From Microbacteriaceae bacterium (lineage in GTDB: Bacteria > Actinomycetota > Actinomycetes > Actinomycetales > Microbacteriaceae): a DNA stretch of 36,149 bases. Positions 18,307-28,255 of this stretch are shown piece by piece. How positions within the stretch are numbered: position 1 is the first letter of the stretch; every line of letters starts with the position of its first letter. The position numbers and the translations under genes were made by a program. The notes under the pieces were generated by a model that made no database searches, was not told the origin of the DNA, and saw only the letters and a program-made list of their open reading frames with translations. Where the stretch lies: assembly GCA_947453465.1 (NCBI GenBank), contig CANGGL010000013.1, positions 1 through 36,149 of the forward strand, in the 5' to 3' direction.

Positions 18307-18885
18307 ATGTTCTCAGTCGTTGCCCTCATCTCAGGTTCAGGCTCGAACCTTCGCGCCCTGCTTGAGGCGGCAAATAACCCGCTAAACGGTTTCAAGATCG
18401 TTGCGGTCGGTTCAGATAATGCCGCCGATGGTTTGGCTCACGCCGAGCTCTTCGGTGTGCCAACTTTTGTGGTGACCCCGGGTGCTTTCGAGAACCGAGA
18501 CAAGTGGGCCGACGTGCTCTATGACAACGTCATGCACTTCAATCCAGACCTAGTTGTCCTTGCCGGCTTCATGAAGATTCTTCCGGCCAGCTTTGTTGGC
18601 GCTCTCAGCCCAAACCTGATCAACACCCACCCATCATTGCTGCCAGCTTTCCCTGGCGCTCACGCGGTTCGCGACGCACTTGCTGCCGGCGCAAAAACCA
18701 CCGGCGTGACCATCCACGTTGTCGACGAAGGTGTCGACACCGGGCCTCACATCGCTCAGCGCGAGGTTGAGGTCTTGATCGACGATAACGAGTTTGACCT
18801 GCACGAGCGCATCAAGGCTGTTGAGCGCGACCTGTTGGTTGACACCGTAAAGAAGATCGCCGCAAAGACCATTTCACTGGCCTAG
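18307..18885 (+). CDS. purN: Phosphoribosylglycinamide formyltransferase
   Basis: A 192-residue GAR transformylase, which uses 10-formyl-THF to formylate glycinamide ribonucleotide, the third step of purine synthesis. The N-terminus [15 protein letters not shown] is the phosphate-binding loop. Asn106, His108 ([13 protein letters not shown]) and Asp144 (VDEGVDTGP) fall at the same numbers as the E. coli catalytic residues. No defect. purH follows after 52 bases with its own AAAGG ribosome binding site. A leaderless promoter appears to precede it. Confidence 0.96.
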   Translation: MFSVVALISGSGSNLRALLEAANNPLNGFKIVAVGSDNAADGLAHAELFGVPTFVVTPGAFENRDKWADVLYDNVMHFNPDLVVLAGFMKILPASFVGALSPNLINTHPSLLPAFPGAHAVRDALAAGAKTTGVTIHVVDEGVDTGPHIAQREVEVLIDDNEFDLHERIKAVERDLLVDTVKKIAAKTISLA

Positions 18886-18937
18886 GCCACCCGCCGGCGT
18901 TCGCGCCGCCCGAGTCACACCTTCGAAAGGCACCACC

Positions 18938-20590
18938 ATGGCAGCTCACAACGACCACAAGCCAGCCGATTACCGTCACCGCGACCGCGTTATTGTTCGC
19001 CGCGCGTTGATCTCGGTTTCAGATAAGGCCGGCGTAGTCGACTTCGCTCGCGAGCTAGCCGCCGAAGGTGTCGACATTATTTCAACCGGTGGCACCTTTG
19101 CCGCCCTAAAAGCCGCTGGAATCCCGGTGACCGAGGTTTCTGAAATCACCGGCTTCCCTGAGACCCTCGATGGCCGCGTGAAGACTCTGCACCCAACCGT
19201 CCATGCCGGTCTGTTGGCCGACATGCGTTTGATTGCGCACGAGGGCCAGCTTGATGCACTCGGCGTTCTTCCTTTCGAGCTCGTTGTGGTCAACCTTTAC
19301 CCATTCGTGCAGACCGTTCAGTCTGGCGCCAAGGGTGACGCCGTGGTTGAGCAGATTGACATCGGTGGCCCAGCTATGGTTCGCGCCTCGGCTAAGAACC
19401 ACGCCAACGTTGCCATCGTTGTTGACCCGGGCAAGTATGGGGAGGTCATCGCGGCTGTGAAGCAGGGTGGAACAACTTTGGCTCAGCGCCGCGAGCTTGC
19501 CTATGCCGCTTTTTCACACACCGCGCGTTATGACGCTGCCGTTTCGGCTTGGTTTGCCGCCGAGCTCGAGGGTGACTGGAAGAAGGCCGCCGGCGTAAAG
19601 GGCGAGACCGAGAACTCAAACCCGGGCTTCGCACCGACCGTCGAGATCAAGGCTCAGTTGGGCAACGTCCTTCGCTATGGCGAGAACTCTCACCAGGCTG
19701 CCGCGATTTATCGCACCACCGGCGAGGGCGCAGTTGCCGGCATCGCTCAGGCTCGCCAGTATGGCGGCAAAGAGATGTCATACAACAACTATGTTGACGC
19801 CGATGCTGCGCTTCGTGCTGCCTTCGACTTCACCGAGCCGGCCGTTGCAATCATTAAGCACGCCAACCCGTGCGGAATCGCGGTGGGTTCACCTGACGCA
19901 CCAGACGTGATCGCCGATGCACACGCCAAGGCCCACATGTGTGACTCGATTTCGGCATTCGGTGGCGTCATCGCTTCGAACCGCATCGTCACAGTGACCA
20001 TGGCCAAGCAGGTTGCCAGCATTTTCACCGAGGTCATAATTGCCCCGGGATATGAAATTGAGGCGCTGGGTATTCTGCTCGAAAAGAAGAACCTGCGCGT
20101 CCTTGAGTTGCCGGCCAACTACTCGCGCGAGGCTCTAGAGGTTCGTCAAATCTCGGGCGGCATTCTGGTTCAGCAGCCTGACGAGTTCAGCCAATTCAAT
20201 TCACAGGGATGGAAGTTGGTCACCGGCAAAAAGGCCGATGCCGCAACCATGGCCGACCTTGAGTTTGCTTGGCGTGCCTGCCGTGCTGTGAAGTCAAACG
20301 GAATCCTGCTGGCTCGCGAAGGCGCCTCGGTTGGCGTTGGAATGGGTCAGGTCAACCGCGTTGACTCTTGCAAGCTTGCGGTGTCTCGCGCAGAGTCACG
20401 TGCCAAGGGGTCGGTTGCTGCCTCAGACGCATTCTTCCCGTTTGCCGATGGTCTGCAGATTCTCATCGATGGCGGCGTCAAGGCCGTGGTTCAGCCTGGT
20501 GGTTCGGTTCGTGACGAAGAAGTTATCGCCGCGGCCGAAGCCGCAGGTATCACCATGTACTTCACGGGCGAGAGACACTTTTTTCACTAA
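18938..20590 (+). CDS. purH: Bifunctional AICAR formyltransferase / IMP cyclohydrolase
   Basis: A 550-residue enzyme that performs the last two steps of IMP synthesis, using 10-formyl-THF. The N-terminal MGS-like cyclohydrolase domain ([42 protein letters not shown]) covers about residues 20-160. The formyltransferase domain follows, with [38 protein letters not shown] and the terminal FTGERHFFH. An extra 20 or so polar residues precede the core. It completes the IMP pool used by guaB upstream in the window. Confidence 0.96.
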   Translation: MAAHNDHKPADYRHRDRVIVRRALISVSDKAGVVDFARELAAEGVDIISTGGTFAALKAAGIPVTEVSEITGFPETLDGRVKTLHPTVHAGLLADMRLIAHEGQLDALGVLPFELVVVNLYPFVQTVQSGAKGDAVVEQIDIGGPAMVRASAKNHANVAIVVDPGKYGEVIAAVKQGGTTLAQRRELAYAAFSHTARYDAAVSAWFAAELEGDWKKAAGVKGETENSNPGFAPTVEIKAQLGNVLRYGENSHQAAAIYRTTGEGAVAGIAQARQYGGKEMSYNNYVDADAALRAAFDFTEPAVAIIKHANPCGIAVGSPDAPDVIADAHAKAHMCDSISAFGGVIASNRIVTVTMAKQVASIFTEVIIAPGYEIEALGILLEKKNLRVLELPANYSREALEVRQISGGILVQQPDEFSQFNSQGWKLVTGKKADAATMADLEFAWRACRAVKSNGILLAREGASVGVGMGQVNRVDSCKLAVSRAESRAKGSVAASDAFFPFADGLQILIDGGVKAVVQPGGSVRDEEVIAAAEAAGITMYFTGERHFFH

Positions 20591-20629
20591 AACGGAATAA
20601 GTTTCTAGCGCGCGGGATTGGGTTTAAAG

Positions 20630-22393
20630 ATGAGCGAGCAAGGGACAATAGCAACTCTGTTGCGCATTTTCCCATACGCAAAAAAGGCGCTTCCCCGAGT
20701 TGCTCTAGGCACCGTGGCAGCCGTTGGGGCGCACATGTTTGCCCTTGCCATCCCTCAATTTTTACGCGATTTAGTCAACTCTTTGAAGGAAGACGGAAGC
20801 GCGGCAACCCTCATCCCTGCTGTTTTGGCAGTGCTTGGTTTGGGTTTGCTCGAGGGTATTTCGGTGCTGCTGCGCCGTTGGCTGGTCTTGACCCCAGGCA
20901 CCCATGTTGAAGCTGGGCTCCGTGCCAAAATCTATTCAAAACTTCAAGACCTACCGGTTGCCTTCCACGACAAGTGGCCAAGTGGTCAGCTGCTGAGCCG
21001 AGCTACCGGAGACCTAAGTCTCATTCGTCGCTGGCTCTCGTTCGGTTTGGTGTTGTTTGTCGCCAACACGCTCACCATCATCGTCGGGCTCGGTGTGCTC
21101 TTCACCTTCCACTGGATCCTCGGGCTCATTTTCTTTGTCTGCTCGATTCCTATCTGGCTCAAGGGCTTCAAGTTTGAACGTGAGTACCACTCGGTTGCCA
21201 GGCTCAGCCAAGACCAGGCCGGCGACCTTGCCACCTCGGTTGAAGAGTCGGTACACGGCATCCGTGTGCTTAAGGCATTTGGCCGTGGTGACCACATCGC
21301 CGGCAAGTTTGCCAGCGAGGCCGACACCCTTCGCCGCACCGAAGTGAAGAAGGCCGGCCTGATTGCGGGCATCTGGATTTATCTGATTCTGGTTCCTGAA
21401 TTTGCCGTCGGGCTTTCGATGCTGGCCGGCGTTTGGTTGGTTTCTCAGGGTCAGCTAACCGTGGGTGGCTTGGTGGCATTCTTCGCGACCGCAACCGTTC
21501 TGCGATGGCCAACCGAGTCGGTCGGCTTCTTGCTCTCGATGACCCTCGATGCCAAGACCGCCATCCAACGCTTCTTCGAAGTTATCGATGCGCCGGTGGA
21601 CATCAGTGACCCTGAACACCCAAAGACCATTGCCGAACCCCATGGCCGTCTCGAATTCAAGGATGTGCACTTTCGCTACCCTGATGCCCCAGCCGACCAA
21701 CCAGATCTGCTCTCGGGAGTTGACCTAGTTCTCGAGCCGGGTGAATCGGTGGCGCTCATCGGCGTGACCGGCTGTGGCAAGACCAGTCTCACCGCTTTGA
21801 CCACCCGCCTCTATGACGTGACCGCCGGTCAGGTTTTGCTCGACGGCGTGGATGTTCGCGATCTGACTCGCGAGGAGCTGCGCACGCACATCTCGATGGC
21901 GTTCGAGGATGCCACCCTGTTCTCGGCTAGTGTTCGTGACAATGTTTTGCTCGGCCGCCCGGATGCATCCGAGGCAGACCTCATGCAGGCCCTCGAAATT
22001 GCTCAGGCCCAGTTTGTCTTTGATTTGCCGGAAGGCCTAGACACCAAGATTGGCGAAGAAGGCATGAGCCTGTCGGGTGGGCAGCGTCAGCGTTTAGCTC
22101 TCGCCCGCGCAGTCGCCGCCAAGCCCGCCATCTTGGTTTTAGATGACCCGCTTTCGGCACTTGACGTTGACACCGAGGCGATGGTTGAGGATGCGCTTCG
22201 CAGTATTCTGACCACCACCACCGCGCTGATTGTGGCTCACCGCCCATCGACGGTGCAGTTAGCTGACCGGGTTGCTTTGATGCAAGACGGCCGAATCACC
22301 GCCGTCGGAAAACACAGTGAATTGCTAGCGACCAACGAGCACTATCGCCACGTGATTTCGAGTCTCGATGCAGCGGGGGAGATGATCGAATGA
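20630..22393 (+). CDS. ABC exporter half-transporter with degenerate ATP site (heterodimer subunit 1)
   Basis: A 587-residue type IV half-ABC exporter: six membrane helices in residues about 15-300 and a nucleotide-binding domain in the rest. Walker A is GVTGCGKT (378-385) and the signature [14 protein letters not shown] (from 481) is canonical. The Walker B segment is LVLDDP (502-507), so the catalytic Glu is Asp506, and the Q-loop reads AFEDATLF with Glu for the usual Gln. The H-loop AHRPSTV is present. This is the 'degenerate site' pattern of heterodimeric exporters such as BmrCD or TM287/288. ATG 20630 is preferred to TTG 20618. The stop overlaps the next ATG (ATGA). Substrate unknown. 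Confidence 0.85.
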   Translation: MSEQGTIATLLRIFPYAKKALPRVALGTVAAVGAHMFALAIPQFLRDLVNSLKEDGSAATLIPAVLAVLGLGLLEGISVLLRRWLVLTPGTHVEAGLRAKIYSKLQDLPVAFHDKWPSGQLLSRATGDLSLIRRWLSFGLVLFVANTLTIIVGLGVLFTFHWILGLIFFVCSIPIWLKGFKFEREYHSVARLSQDQAGDLATSVEESVHGIRVLKAFGRGDHIAGKFASEADTLRRTEVKKAGLIAGIWIYLILVPEFAVGLSMLAGVWLVSQGQLTVGGLVAFFATATVLRWPTESVGFLLSMTLDAKTAIQRFFEVIDAPVDISDPEHPKTIAEPHGRLEFKDVHFRYPDAPADQPDLLSGVDLVLEPGESVALIGVTGCGKTSLTALTTRLYDVTAGQVLLDGVDVRDLTREELRTHISMAFEDATLFSASVRDNVLLGRPDASEADLMQALEIAQAQFVFDLPEGLDTKIGEEGMSLSGGQRQRLALARAVAAKPAILVLDDPLSALDVDTEAMVEDALRSILTTTTALIVAHRPSTVQLADRVALMQDGRITAVGKHSELLATNEHYRHVISSLDAAGEMIE

Positions 22394-24195
22394 GCATGCA
22401 GGGTGTTACCGATGAAGACCGCATCGAACTAAATAAAGAAGAGTCTCAGGCCGTCAAGCTGCGTTCGCGACGTCTGCTGCTTTCGCTGATTCGCCCCATC
22501 CGCGGCCGGCTCTTGCTCAGCTTCACGATTGTGCTGTTCAGCCAGGCGTTTCGTGCCGTTGGCCCGGCCCTGATTGCCTTCGGCATCGACAAGGCGCTGC
22601 CCGAGGCAATTCACAGCAACCTCACGCCGCTATTTTTAGTGGTCGGCGGCTACCTATTTGCTGCGCTGGCAACGGCCTCGCTCACCTATAGTTTCTTGAA
22701 ATTTGCCGCCCGCACCAACCAGAACGTGTTGTTCGACCTGCGTCAGCGTCTGTTTGTTCATGCTCAGCGCCTGAGCCTTGAGTTTCACGAAACCTACACC
22801 TCGGGCCGAGTCATCGCACGCCAAACCAGCGACTTGGATGCCATCAAGGAGCTGCTCGACACCGGCGGCAGCGAGATGATTGCCGGCGCGCTCTACATGA
22901 TTTTCACCGGTGCCGCCCTGGTTATTCTCGACCCTGGCAGTTTCGGAATTCTGCTCTGCAGCTTTGTGCCGCTGTGGTTCTTGACCCGTTGGTTCCAGAA
23001 GAACACCAAGCTTCGCTACCGCCAGACTCGCGTTGCCTCGGCCCGCCTAATCGTCAAGTTTGTCGAGACCATGACCGGCATTCGTGCCGTGAAGGCGTTC
23101 CGCAAGGAGCGCTCGAATGAAGTTGAATATGCCGGACTAACCGAGGACTACCGATCGGTGAACGCTAAGGTCATCCAGCTATTCGGCATCTATGACCCGG
23201 GTCTAACCATGATCGGCACGGTCACGGTTTCGTTCATTCTCTTGCTTGGCGGCTTCCGAGTCATCGATGGTTCACTGGGCATAGGCATCTTGACCGCAGC
23301 AATTCTTTATGCTCGCCGGTTCTTTGACCCGATGGAGGGCATGGCGATGTTCTACAACGCCTACCAGTCGGCCAACTCGGCGCTTGAAAAGATCTCTGGA
23401 GTTCTCGAAGAGGCAGAGTCGGTGGCCGAACCTGCCCATCCTGAGCACATCGCCGACCCACAAGGTCACCTGAACTTCAAGGATGTTGAGTTCCACTACT
23501 CAAATGGCAAAACAGTTCTGCCGGGCTTCAACCTCGACATCCCTGCCGGCCAGACCATTGCCCTGGTTGGTACCACCGGCGCAGGCAAGTCAACCCTGGC
23601 CAAGCTGGTCTCGCGCCTCTATGACCCAAGCGCCGGGCAGCTCACTCTCGATGGCGTCGACCTGCGCAACCTTGCCAACCTTGAACTCCGCAAGGCCATC
23701 GTCATGGTGACCCAAGAGGCATACCTGTTCTCAGGCACCGTGGCCGACAATATTGCCCTGGGCAAGCCAGATGCCACCCCGGATGAGATTGTGGCTGCCG
23801 CCCAGGCTGTTGGTGTGCACGAGTTCATCATGAGCATGCCCGAGGGTTACGACACCGATGTGAATAAGCGCGGTGGCCGCGTTTCGGCTGGTCAACGTCA
23901 GCTGATTTCATTCGCCAGAGCCTTCATCGCCGACCCTGCTGTTCTGATTCTCGATGAGGCCACCGCATCACTCGACATTCCTAGCGAGCGCCTAGTTCAG
24001 CACGGCCTTCAGACCCTACTCAAGGGTAGAACCTCAATCATCATCGCGCACCGTTTATCAACGGTTTCAATCGCCGACCGCGTTCTGGTTATGGAGCACG
24101 GTGAAATCATCGAGGATGACACCCCAGCCGCACTCATTGCCGGCACCGGAAAGTTCTCGAGGATGCACGCAGCCTGGCGCGCATCGCTGGTCTAA
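22390..24195 (+). CDS. ABC exporter half-transporter (heterodimer subunit 2)
   Basis: A 601-residue half-ABC exporter with a six-helix domain and a C-terminal ATPase domain. Walker A GTTGAGKS (394-401), Q-loop [10 protein letters not shown] and Walker B LILDEA with catalytic Glu523 are intact, but the signature is VSAGQ (498-502), not LSGGQ. It is thus complementary to subunit 1: its Walker motifs meet the good signature of subunit 1, and its poor signature meets the Asp-type Walker B of subunit 1. Overlap by ATGA indicates coupling. It ends 4 bases before the convergent amylase gene with no obvious terminator. Lipid, peptide or drug export are all possible. Confidence 0.86.
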   Translation: MSMQGVTDEDRIELNKEESQAVKLRSRRLLLSLIRPIRGRLLLSFTIVLFSQAFRAVGPALIAFGIDKALPEAIHSNLTPLFLVVGGYLFAALATASLTYSFLKFAARTNQNVLFDLRQRLFVHAQRLSLEFHETYTSGRVIARQTSDLDAIKELLDTGGSEMIAGALYMIFTGAALVILDPGSFGILLCSFVPLWFLTRWFQKNTKLRYRQTRVASARLIVKFVETMTGIRAVKAFRKERSNEVEYAGLTEDYRSVNAKVIQLFGIYDPGLTMIGTVTVSFILLLGGFRVIDGSLGIGILTAAILYARRFFDPMEGMAMFYNAYQSANSALEKISGVLEEAESVAEPAHPEHIADPQGHLNFKDVEFHYSNGKTVLPGFNLDIPAGQTIALVGTTGAGKSTLAKLVSRLYDPSAGQLTLDGVDLRNLANLELRKAIVMVTQEAYLFSGTVADNIALGKPDATPDEIVAAAQAVGVHEFIMSMPEGYDTDVNKRGGRVSAGQRQLISFARAFIADPAVLILDEATASLDIPSERLVQHGLQTLLKGRTSIIIAHRLSTVSIADRVLVMEHGEIIEDDTPAALIAGTGKFSRMHAAWRASLV

Positions 24196-24199
24196 ACCG

Positions 24200-25672
24200 C
24201 TACTTCAGTTTGCTTGCCGAGCTGATCGCCACGGCAGACCAAGCGGCCAGGTTCAACTTCGTGCTTCCACCCTTGGCAACCACAACCCTCGCGCTGACTG
24301 CGCAACTTGGTTTTGCCTGTGCGCCGGTGAGAGCCTGATTGCAATAGGTGCCGGCCGCCAGAGTGGTCTTCACCGTCTTGGCGAACTTTGCCGGCCCGGT
24401 GTTGAAAAGCACGAAACCCTTGGTGCCTCGGCTGAAACCGTAGGCGTTGCCCTTGTTATAGACGGCCTGGACCTTTGCATCACCAACGGTTTTGTGCCAC
24501 TGAACCATACCCGTGATGCCTGGCCATCGGTGTTCGCAGATGAACCGTCCATCGGCAGGTGCATTTGCGGTTGATGAAGTTTTGGTCGGGCAAACTGCAT
24601 CGGCCGTCTTGCCAGTAATGTCCATCGCAGGCCCCGCATCGTGATCGCTGAACGCGTAGCCAGAGTAAACCATCGGCTTGCCATAAGGGATAGCCAGCAT
24701 AAACATGTTGGCCAATTCAAACTTTTTGCCGCTGAGATAGTTGAGCGTTGAGTCATCGCGCTCTGTGTCATGATTCGTGATCATGGTGATGGTCGACTCG
24801 CTTGGGTCGTAGGTGGACAAAACCGCAGCCGAAGCCTGGCCGCCGAGCATGCCGGGCACGTTGAACATCTGAGGTGTCGATTTTGCCCAGTTGAAACCGA
24901 ATGTATTGCCGAAAGCTCGATAAAGGGCAGGGTCTGCTGGGCCGTCATAAACCTCGAACAACCAGGATGTGTCACTCGGTAGAGCCGAGGTGATCTGCTT
25001 CAGGTCTTCGACCGCGATGTGCTTCGCGGCGTCAACACGGAATCCCTTTACGCCTAGGGACCGAAGGTCCTTCAAGTAGGCAACAATTTTGTCGCGCACA
25101 GTTTGACTACCGGTGTTTAGGTCAGACAGGCCGAGCAGTTCACACTGCTGAACCTGGGTGAGGTCATTCCAGTCTTCGATTCCACCCGAAGGGCTCTTGC
25201 AGTGGTGGAAGTCGGCGCTGCTATAGAGGCCCGGGTAGTCATACTTTCCGTGTTTGGTGCCGGCCCAGCCAACCGTGTCGCTGGCTGCCATGTGGTTGAT
25301 TACTGCGTCGGCGATGATTGAAACGCCTACCTTGCCGCAGGTGTCAACCATGTTGGCAAACTCGGTGCGAGTGCCAAGATTTGATTCGAGCTTGTAGCTC
25401 ACCGGCTGATAGTGAGTCCACCACTGATCACCAATGATGTGTTCTTGCGGTGGGCTGATTTCAACCCAGCCATACCCGGCCGGGCCGAGGTTGCTGGTGC
25501 ACTCGCGTGCCACCGAGTTCCAATTCCATTCGAACATCTGCACTCCAACACTTTGGTTGGTAACAACTTGTTCGGCTCCTGCTCCGGTTGCACAACCCGC
25601 TGGCAATATGGCGGCAAGGGCTGCGAATGCGATGAGTTTGAGCTTGAAATGGCCGGACAATTTATCGTTCAT
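24200..25672 (-). CDS. Secreted alpha-amylase lipoprotein (GH13, Streptomyces type)
   Basis: A 490-residue extracellular endo-acting alpha-1,4-glucan hydrolase. The start ATG 25672 gives a lipoprotein-like signal peptide ending ILPAGC with Cys27; upstream in-frame codons give no signal sequence. The catalytic barrel starts VGVQMFEWNWNSVARECTSNLGPAGYGWVEISPPQEHI, close to Streptomyces amylases (likely subfamily GH13_32). Conserved regions are DAVINH (122-127), GFRVDAAKH with nucleophile Asp214, LFEVYDG with acid/base Glu240, and TNHDTERDD with NHD at 300-302. A small beta domain ends the protein; no starch-binding module is visible. All catalytic residues are present. It is divergent from the surface protein and convergent with the ABC pair. 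Confidence 0.92.
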   Translation of the reverse strand: MNDKLSGHFKLKLIAFAALAAILPAGCATGAGAEQVVTNQSVGVQMFEWNWNSVARECTSNLGPAGYGWVEISPPQEHIIGDQWWTHYQPVSYKLESNLGTRTEFANMVDTCGKVGVSIIADAVINHMAASDTVGWAGTKHGKYDYPGLYSSADFHHCKSPSGGIEDWNDLTQVQQCELLGLSDLNTGSQTVRDKIVAYLKDLRSLGVKGFRVDAAKHIAVEDLKQITSALPSDTSWLFEVYDGPADPALYRAFGNTFGFNWAKSTPQMFNVPGMLGGQASAAVLSTYDPSESTITMITNHDTERDDSTLNYLSGKKFELANMFMLAIPYGKPMVYSGYAFSDHDAGPAMDITGKTADAVCPTKTSSTANAPADGRFICEHRWPGITGMVQWHKTVGDAKVQAVYNKGNAYGFSRGTKGFVLFNTGPAKFAKTVKTTLAAGTYCNQALTGAQAKPSCAVSARVVVAKGGSTKLNLAAWSAVAISSASKLK

Positions 25673-25678
25673 CCTCGA

Positions 25679-25684
25679 ACTATA
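25679..25684 (-). promoter_or_regulatory. -10 box of the amylase gene; probable leaderless transcript
   Basis: On the minus strand TATAGT is followed by TCGAGG (six bases) and ATG 25672. This is the same -10/six-base/start arrangement as guaB, DUF3817 and purN. The GAGG abuts the ATG and is too close to act as a ribosome binding site. Confidence 0.5.
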
Positions 25685-25744
25685 ACCGAGGCAAATAACG
25701 GATAGGTCTCGAAGGCTGTTCAAAACCGCGGGACAGTTCATGCC

Positions 25745-25753
25745 TGTGGATAA
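25745..25753 (-). promoter_or_regulatory. Perfect DnaA box in the amylase/surface-protein intergenic region
   Basis: TGTGGATAA on the + strand is the exact complement of the consensus DnaA box TTATCCACA. It lies between two divergent genes for exported proteins, 72 bases from the amylase start and 40 bases from the surface-protein start. I see no second box nearby, so it is not an origin. Confidence 0.45.
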
Positions 25754-25792
25754 CTCCGGCAAGAAACTCCCCGCAGTTATTTGCTTTGTGTC

Positions 25793-28255
25793 ATGCACAG
25801 AAAAAACACACACAGATGGTCGAAGCTTTTCTCGGCCGCAAGCATAGTTGCTGTGCTGTTCGGGGGATTGGTTTCGCAATCGGTTCGAGCAGTCAGCACC
25901 AACCCAGCGCCGGTGTGCGTTGGAGCAACCTGCTCGGTGACTTTTGAGTACACCGGCGACTACTATTTCTGGACCCCACCGACCGGTGCGAAGAACCTAA
26001 CCTTTGACCTGATGGGTGGCCAGGGTGGCCGCGTCGGCGGTTTGGGTGGCCGAGTTCAGGGCAGTATCCCAACCATGCCGGCATCGCTATACATCTATGT
26101 TGCCGGTGCCGGTTCGCAGGGCAACTCGGTTGCCGGCGGTTTCAATGGCGGTGGCGCTGCCGGTTCGGGCCGAGCCGATGAAGGTTCTGGTGGTGGAGCA
26201 ACAGATATTCGCATCACCACCGCGCTCGCCGATCGACTCGTGGTTGCTGCCGGAGGCGGTGGTTCGGGTGGTTTCAGCGGTGGTGTCGGCGGTAACGGCG
26301 GTGGTCTAAACGGCAATGCCGGAGTTACCGGCCAGGGCCAGGGTGGTTCGGGTGCAAGCCAGACTGCCGGCGGCAGCGGCGGTTATCCCAATGGCGGCAG
26401 CTGGGGAGCCAATGGCCAACTTGCCAACGGTGGCGCCGGTGGATCCAGCACTGTCTCTGGTGGAGGCGGTGGAGGCGGCGGTCTCTACGGTGGTGGTGGC
26501 GGTGGAGCCGACATCGATTCTTGCTGCACCAACGGTGGTGGTGGCGGTGGTGGTTCAAGTTTCGCCAATGCCACGGTTACCAGTTCGGTGACGCACACCG
26601 CGGGTTATCGCTCGGGCAACGGTGTCGCGATTTTGACCTATGTCATGCCGCCGCAGGTGACCACCTTTGCACCGGCGCTCAACCTAACCAACACCGAGCC
26701 GGTCAACTACAACCTGGTCTTCAATCAGGCGGTCACCGGGCTTACCAATACCGATTTTGTGACCACCGACTCAACCGATACCTGCTCGACCATTGCCGTC
26801 AGCGGTTCGGGCACCACATACTCGGTTGCGGTTTCGGGTTGCACTGATGGGGTGCTCAAGTTGACACTCATCGCCGATGCAGTTTTGGGCACGCTGACCG
26901 GCCCGGCGTTGGCTGCCGCGGCGGCCCCAGTCACGATCGATCGGGTGGCGCCGACGGTCACGGTGGCACCGGCTGCCACAACAACAAACGCCGCAACGGT
27001 TCAGTTCAACCTGGTGGCAAATGAGCTCATCACCGACCTGACCGCCCTCGACCTCACCATCACCGGTCTGGGTTGTGGCTTTGGTTCGGTGAGTGGCTCG
27101 GGCACGGCCTATGTGGTGAATGTCACCGGTTGCGCCGATGGGGCTAGTGCTGCGGTCAACCTCGCGGCAAATTCAATCAAGGATGCCGCCGGCAACCTCG
27201 GCCCGGTGGCTGCCAGAGCCTCGGCGGTCAGCACGATCGATCGCACACCTCCGGTGTTCTCAATCGCTAACCCGGCCAGCCCAACCGTTGCTCTGAGCAT
27301 GAGCTATGTGTTCACTGCGAATAAGTCAGTCACCGACCTAGCGGTAAACGATTTCACAATCACTGGCTCGGGTTGCTCGGTGAGTGCTGTCTCGGGTTCA
27401 GGTAGCGACTACCTGGTCACGGTTACCGGTTGCGCCGACAGTGTCTCGGTCTGGTTGACCATGAAGGCAAACTCGGTTCAAGATATCGCTGGCAACTGGG
27501 GCCCCGCTGCCGCAACGGCAACTGCCGGGGCGGTGATCATCGGTGTTCGGCCGGTGGTTGCTCCGACACCGACTGCATCGGCAAGCGCATCTCCGTCAGC
27601 TTCACCGTCAGTGTCACCCTCCGTTTCTCCGTCGGCCGCACCTTCGGCTAGCCCAACGGTAACGGCGAGCCCAACGGTAACGGCAAGCCCGGCACCCGTC
27701 GCGCCAACGGCACAACCGGCACCTCAAGACACCGGATCTTCAGCCCCGGTGGCGCCGGTTGCTTCACCGTCGCCAGTCGCTTCACCTAAGCCAGAGCCGA
27801 CTAAGGACGCCACCGATCCATCCACAGACGTGATTGATCTTGGAGCTTTGCCAATCGTTCCGGTGGTGTCTGGGCGAGTTCCGCCAAGTAGTGGTTCAAC
27901 CGGTGGGCTCGCTGCGGTCGGTTCGGCGACGAAAAGCTACCGATCGGCAATCAAAGTAACCGCGGCTGATTTGGAGGCCGATGCCGAGGTTGCTGGTTCG
28001 GCCGATGATGGGCTGTTCGAAGAGGGCAACTCCGCGCTAACCGTCCAGGCTGAAGGGGCTCAAATCGGTTTGAGTGACTCGCCAACGCTTAGGGCGGGCA
28101 AACCCGGCATCGATTGGGTGGCCTGGCGGCCGCTGATGATCGGCGCGGCAGGAATCGCCCTGGTTTTGGTCGCGGCGGCGCTAGCCATCCGTGTGGTCAA
28201 AACGCGCAGAAGGCTCAGCCCAAAGGTTAGAAGGTTGGTGCCGCTAACTGACTAG
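25793..28255 (+). CDS. Glycine-rich, Ig-like repeat surface protein anchored by a C-terminal helix
   Basis: An 820-residue exported protein with four parts. A signal peptide (about 1-33, cleavage near VRA) is followed by a Gly_rich (PF12810-like) region at about 35-280, with GGG runs, GGGATDIR and a VVAAGGGGSGG core. Three Big_12-like Ig repeats of about 100 residues (283-585) each carry a Cys...VSGSG..Y.V.V.GC.D pattern, suggesting one disulfide per repeat. Then comes a Pro/Ser/Ala/Thr-rich stalk (585-680) and finally a transmembrane helix (about 777-803) with a basic tail. There is no LPXTG sorting motif. It is likely an adhesin or other cell-surface fibre; no enzyme domain is seen. ATG 25793 is chosen for the signal peptide. 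The stop shares CTAG with the convergent purU stop. Confidence 0.8.
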   Translation: MHRKNTHRWSKLFSAASIVAVLFGGLVSQSVRAVSTNPAPVCVGATCSVTFEYTGDYYFWTPPTGAKNLTFDLMGGQGGRVGGLGGRVQGSIPTMPASLYIYVAGAGSQGNSVAGGFNGGGAAGSGRADEGSGGGATDIRITTALADRLVVAAGGGGSGGFSGGVGGNGGGLNGNAGVTGQGQGGSGASQTAGGSGGYPNGGSWGANGQLANGGAGGSSTVSGGGGGGGGLYGGGGGGADIDSCCTNGGGGGGGSSFANATVTSSVTHTAGYRSGNGVAILTYVMPPQVTTFAPALNLTNTEPVNYNLVFNQAVTGLTNTDFVTTDSTDTCSTIAVSGSGTTYSVAVSGCTDGVLKLTLIADAVLGTLTGPALAAAAAPVTIDRVAPTVTVAPAATTTNAATVQFNLVANELITDLTALDLTITGLGCGFGSVSGSGTAYVVNVTGCADGASAAVNLAANSIKDAAGNLGPVAARASAVSTIDRTPPVFSIANPASPTVALSMSYVFTANKSVTDLAVNDFTITGSGCSVSAVSGSGSDYLVTVTGCADSVSVWLTMKANSVQDIAGNWGPAAATATAGAVIIGVRPVVAPTPTASASASPSASPSVSPSVSPSAAPSASPTVTASPTVTASPAPVAPTAQPAPQDTGSSAPVAPVASPSPVASPKPEPTKDATDPSTDVIDLGALPIVPVVSGRVPPSSGSTGGLAAVGSATKSYRSAIKVTAADLEADAEVAGSADDGLFEEGNSALTVQAEGAQIGLSDSPTLRAGKPGIDWVAWRPLMIGAAGIALVLVAAALAIRVVKTRRRLSPKVRRLVPLTD
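27651..27686 (+). repeat. 18-bp tandem repeat in the stalk of the surface protein
   Basis: Two copies of an 18-base unit beginning GCCCAACGGTAACGGC (27651-27668 and 27669-27686) differ at one base, encoding a repeated Ser-Pro-Thr-Val-Thr-Ala unit. It is the clearest DNA-level repeat in the low-complexity stalk and a likely site of length variation. Confidence 0.7.

Noticed and set aside
25745-25753. Replication origin at the DnaA box
   Set aside because: Only a single box, with no AT-rich unwinding region and no dnaA or dnaN genes.
25673-25879. 69-residue N-terminal extension of the amylase
   Set aside because: It lacks a signal peptide and overlaps the divergent gene; the lipoprotein-like signal begins at 25672.
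26010-26570. GGT/GGC-rich stretch as a non-coding repeat array or CRISPR-like region
   Set aside because: It is in frame and encodes the Gly_rich domain; no fixed repeat-spacer unit.
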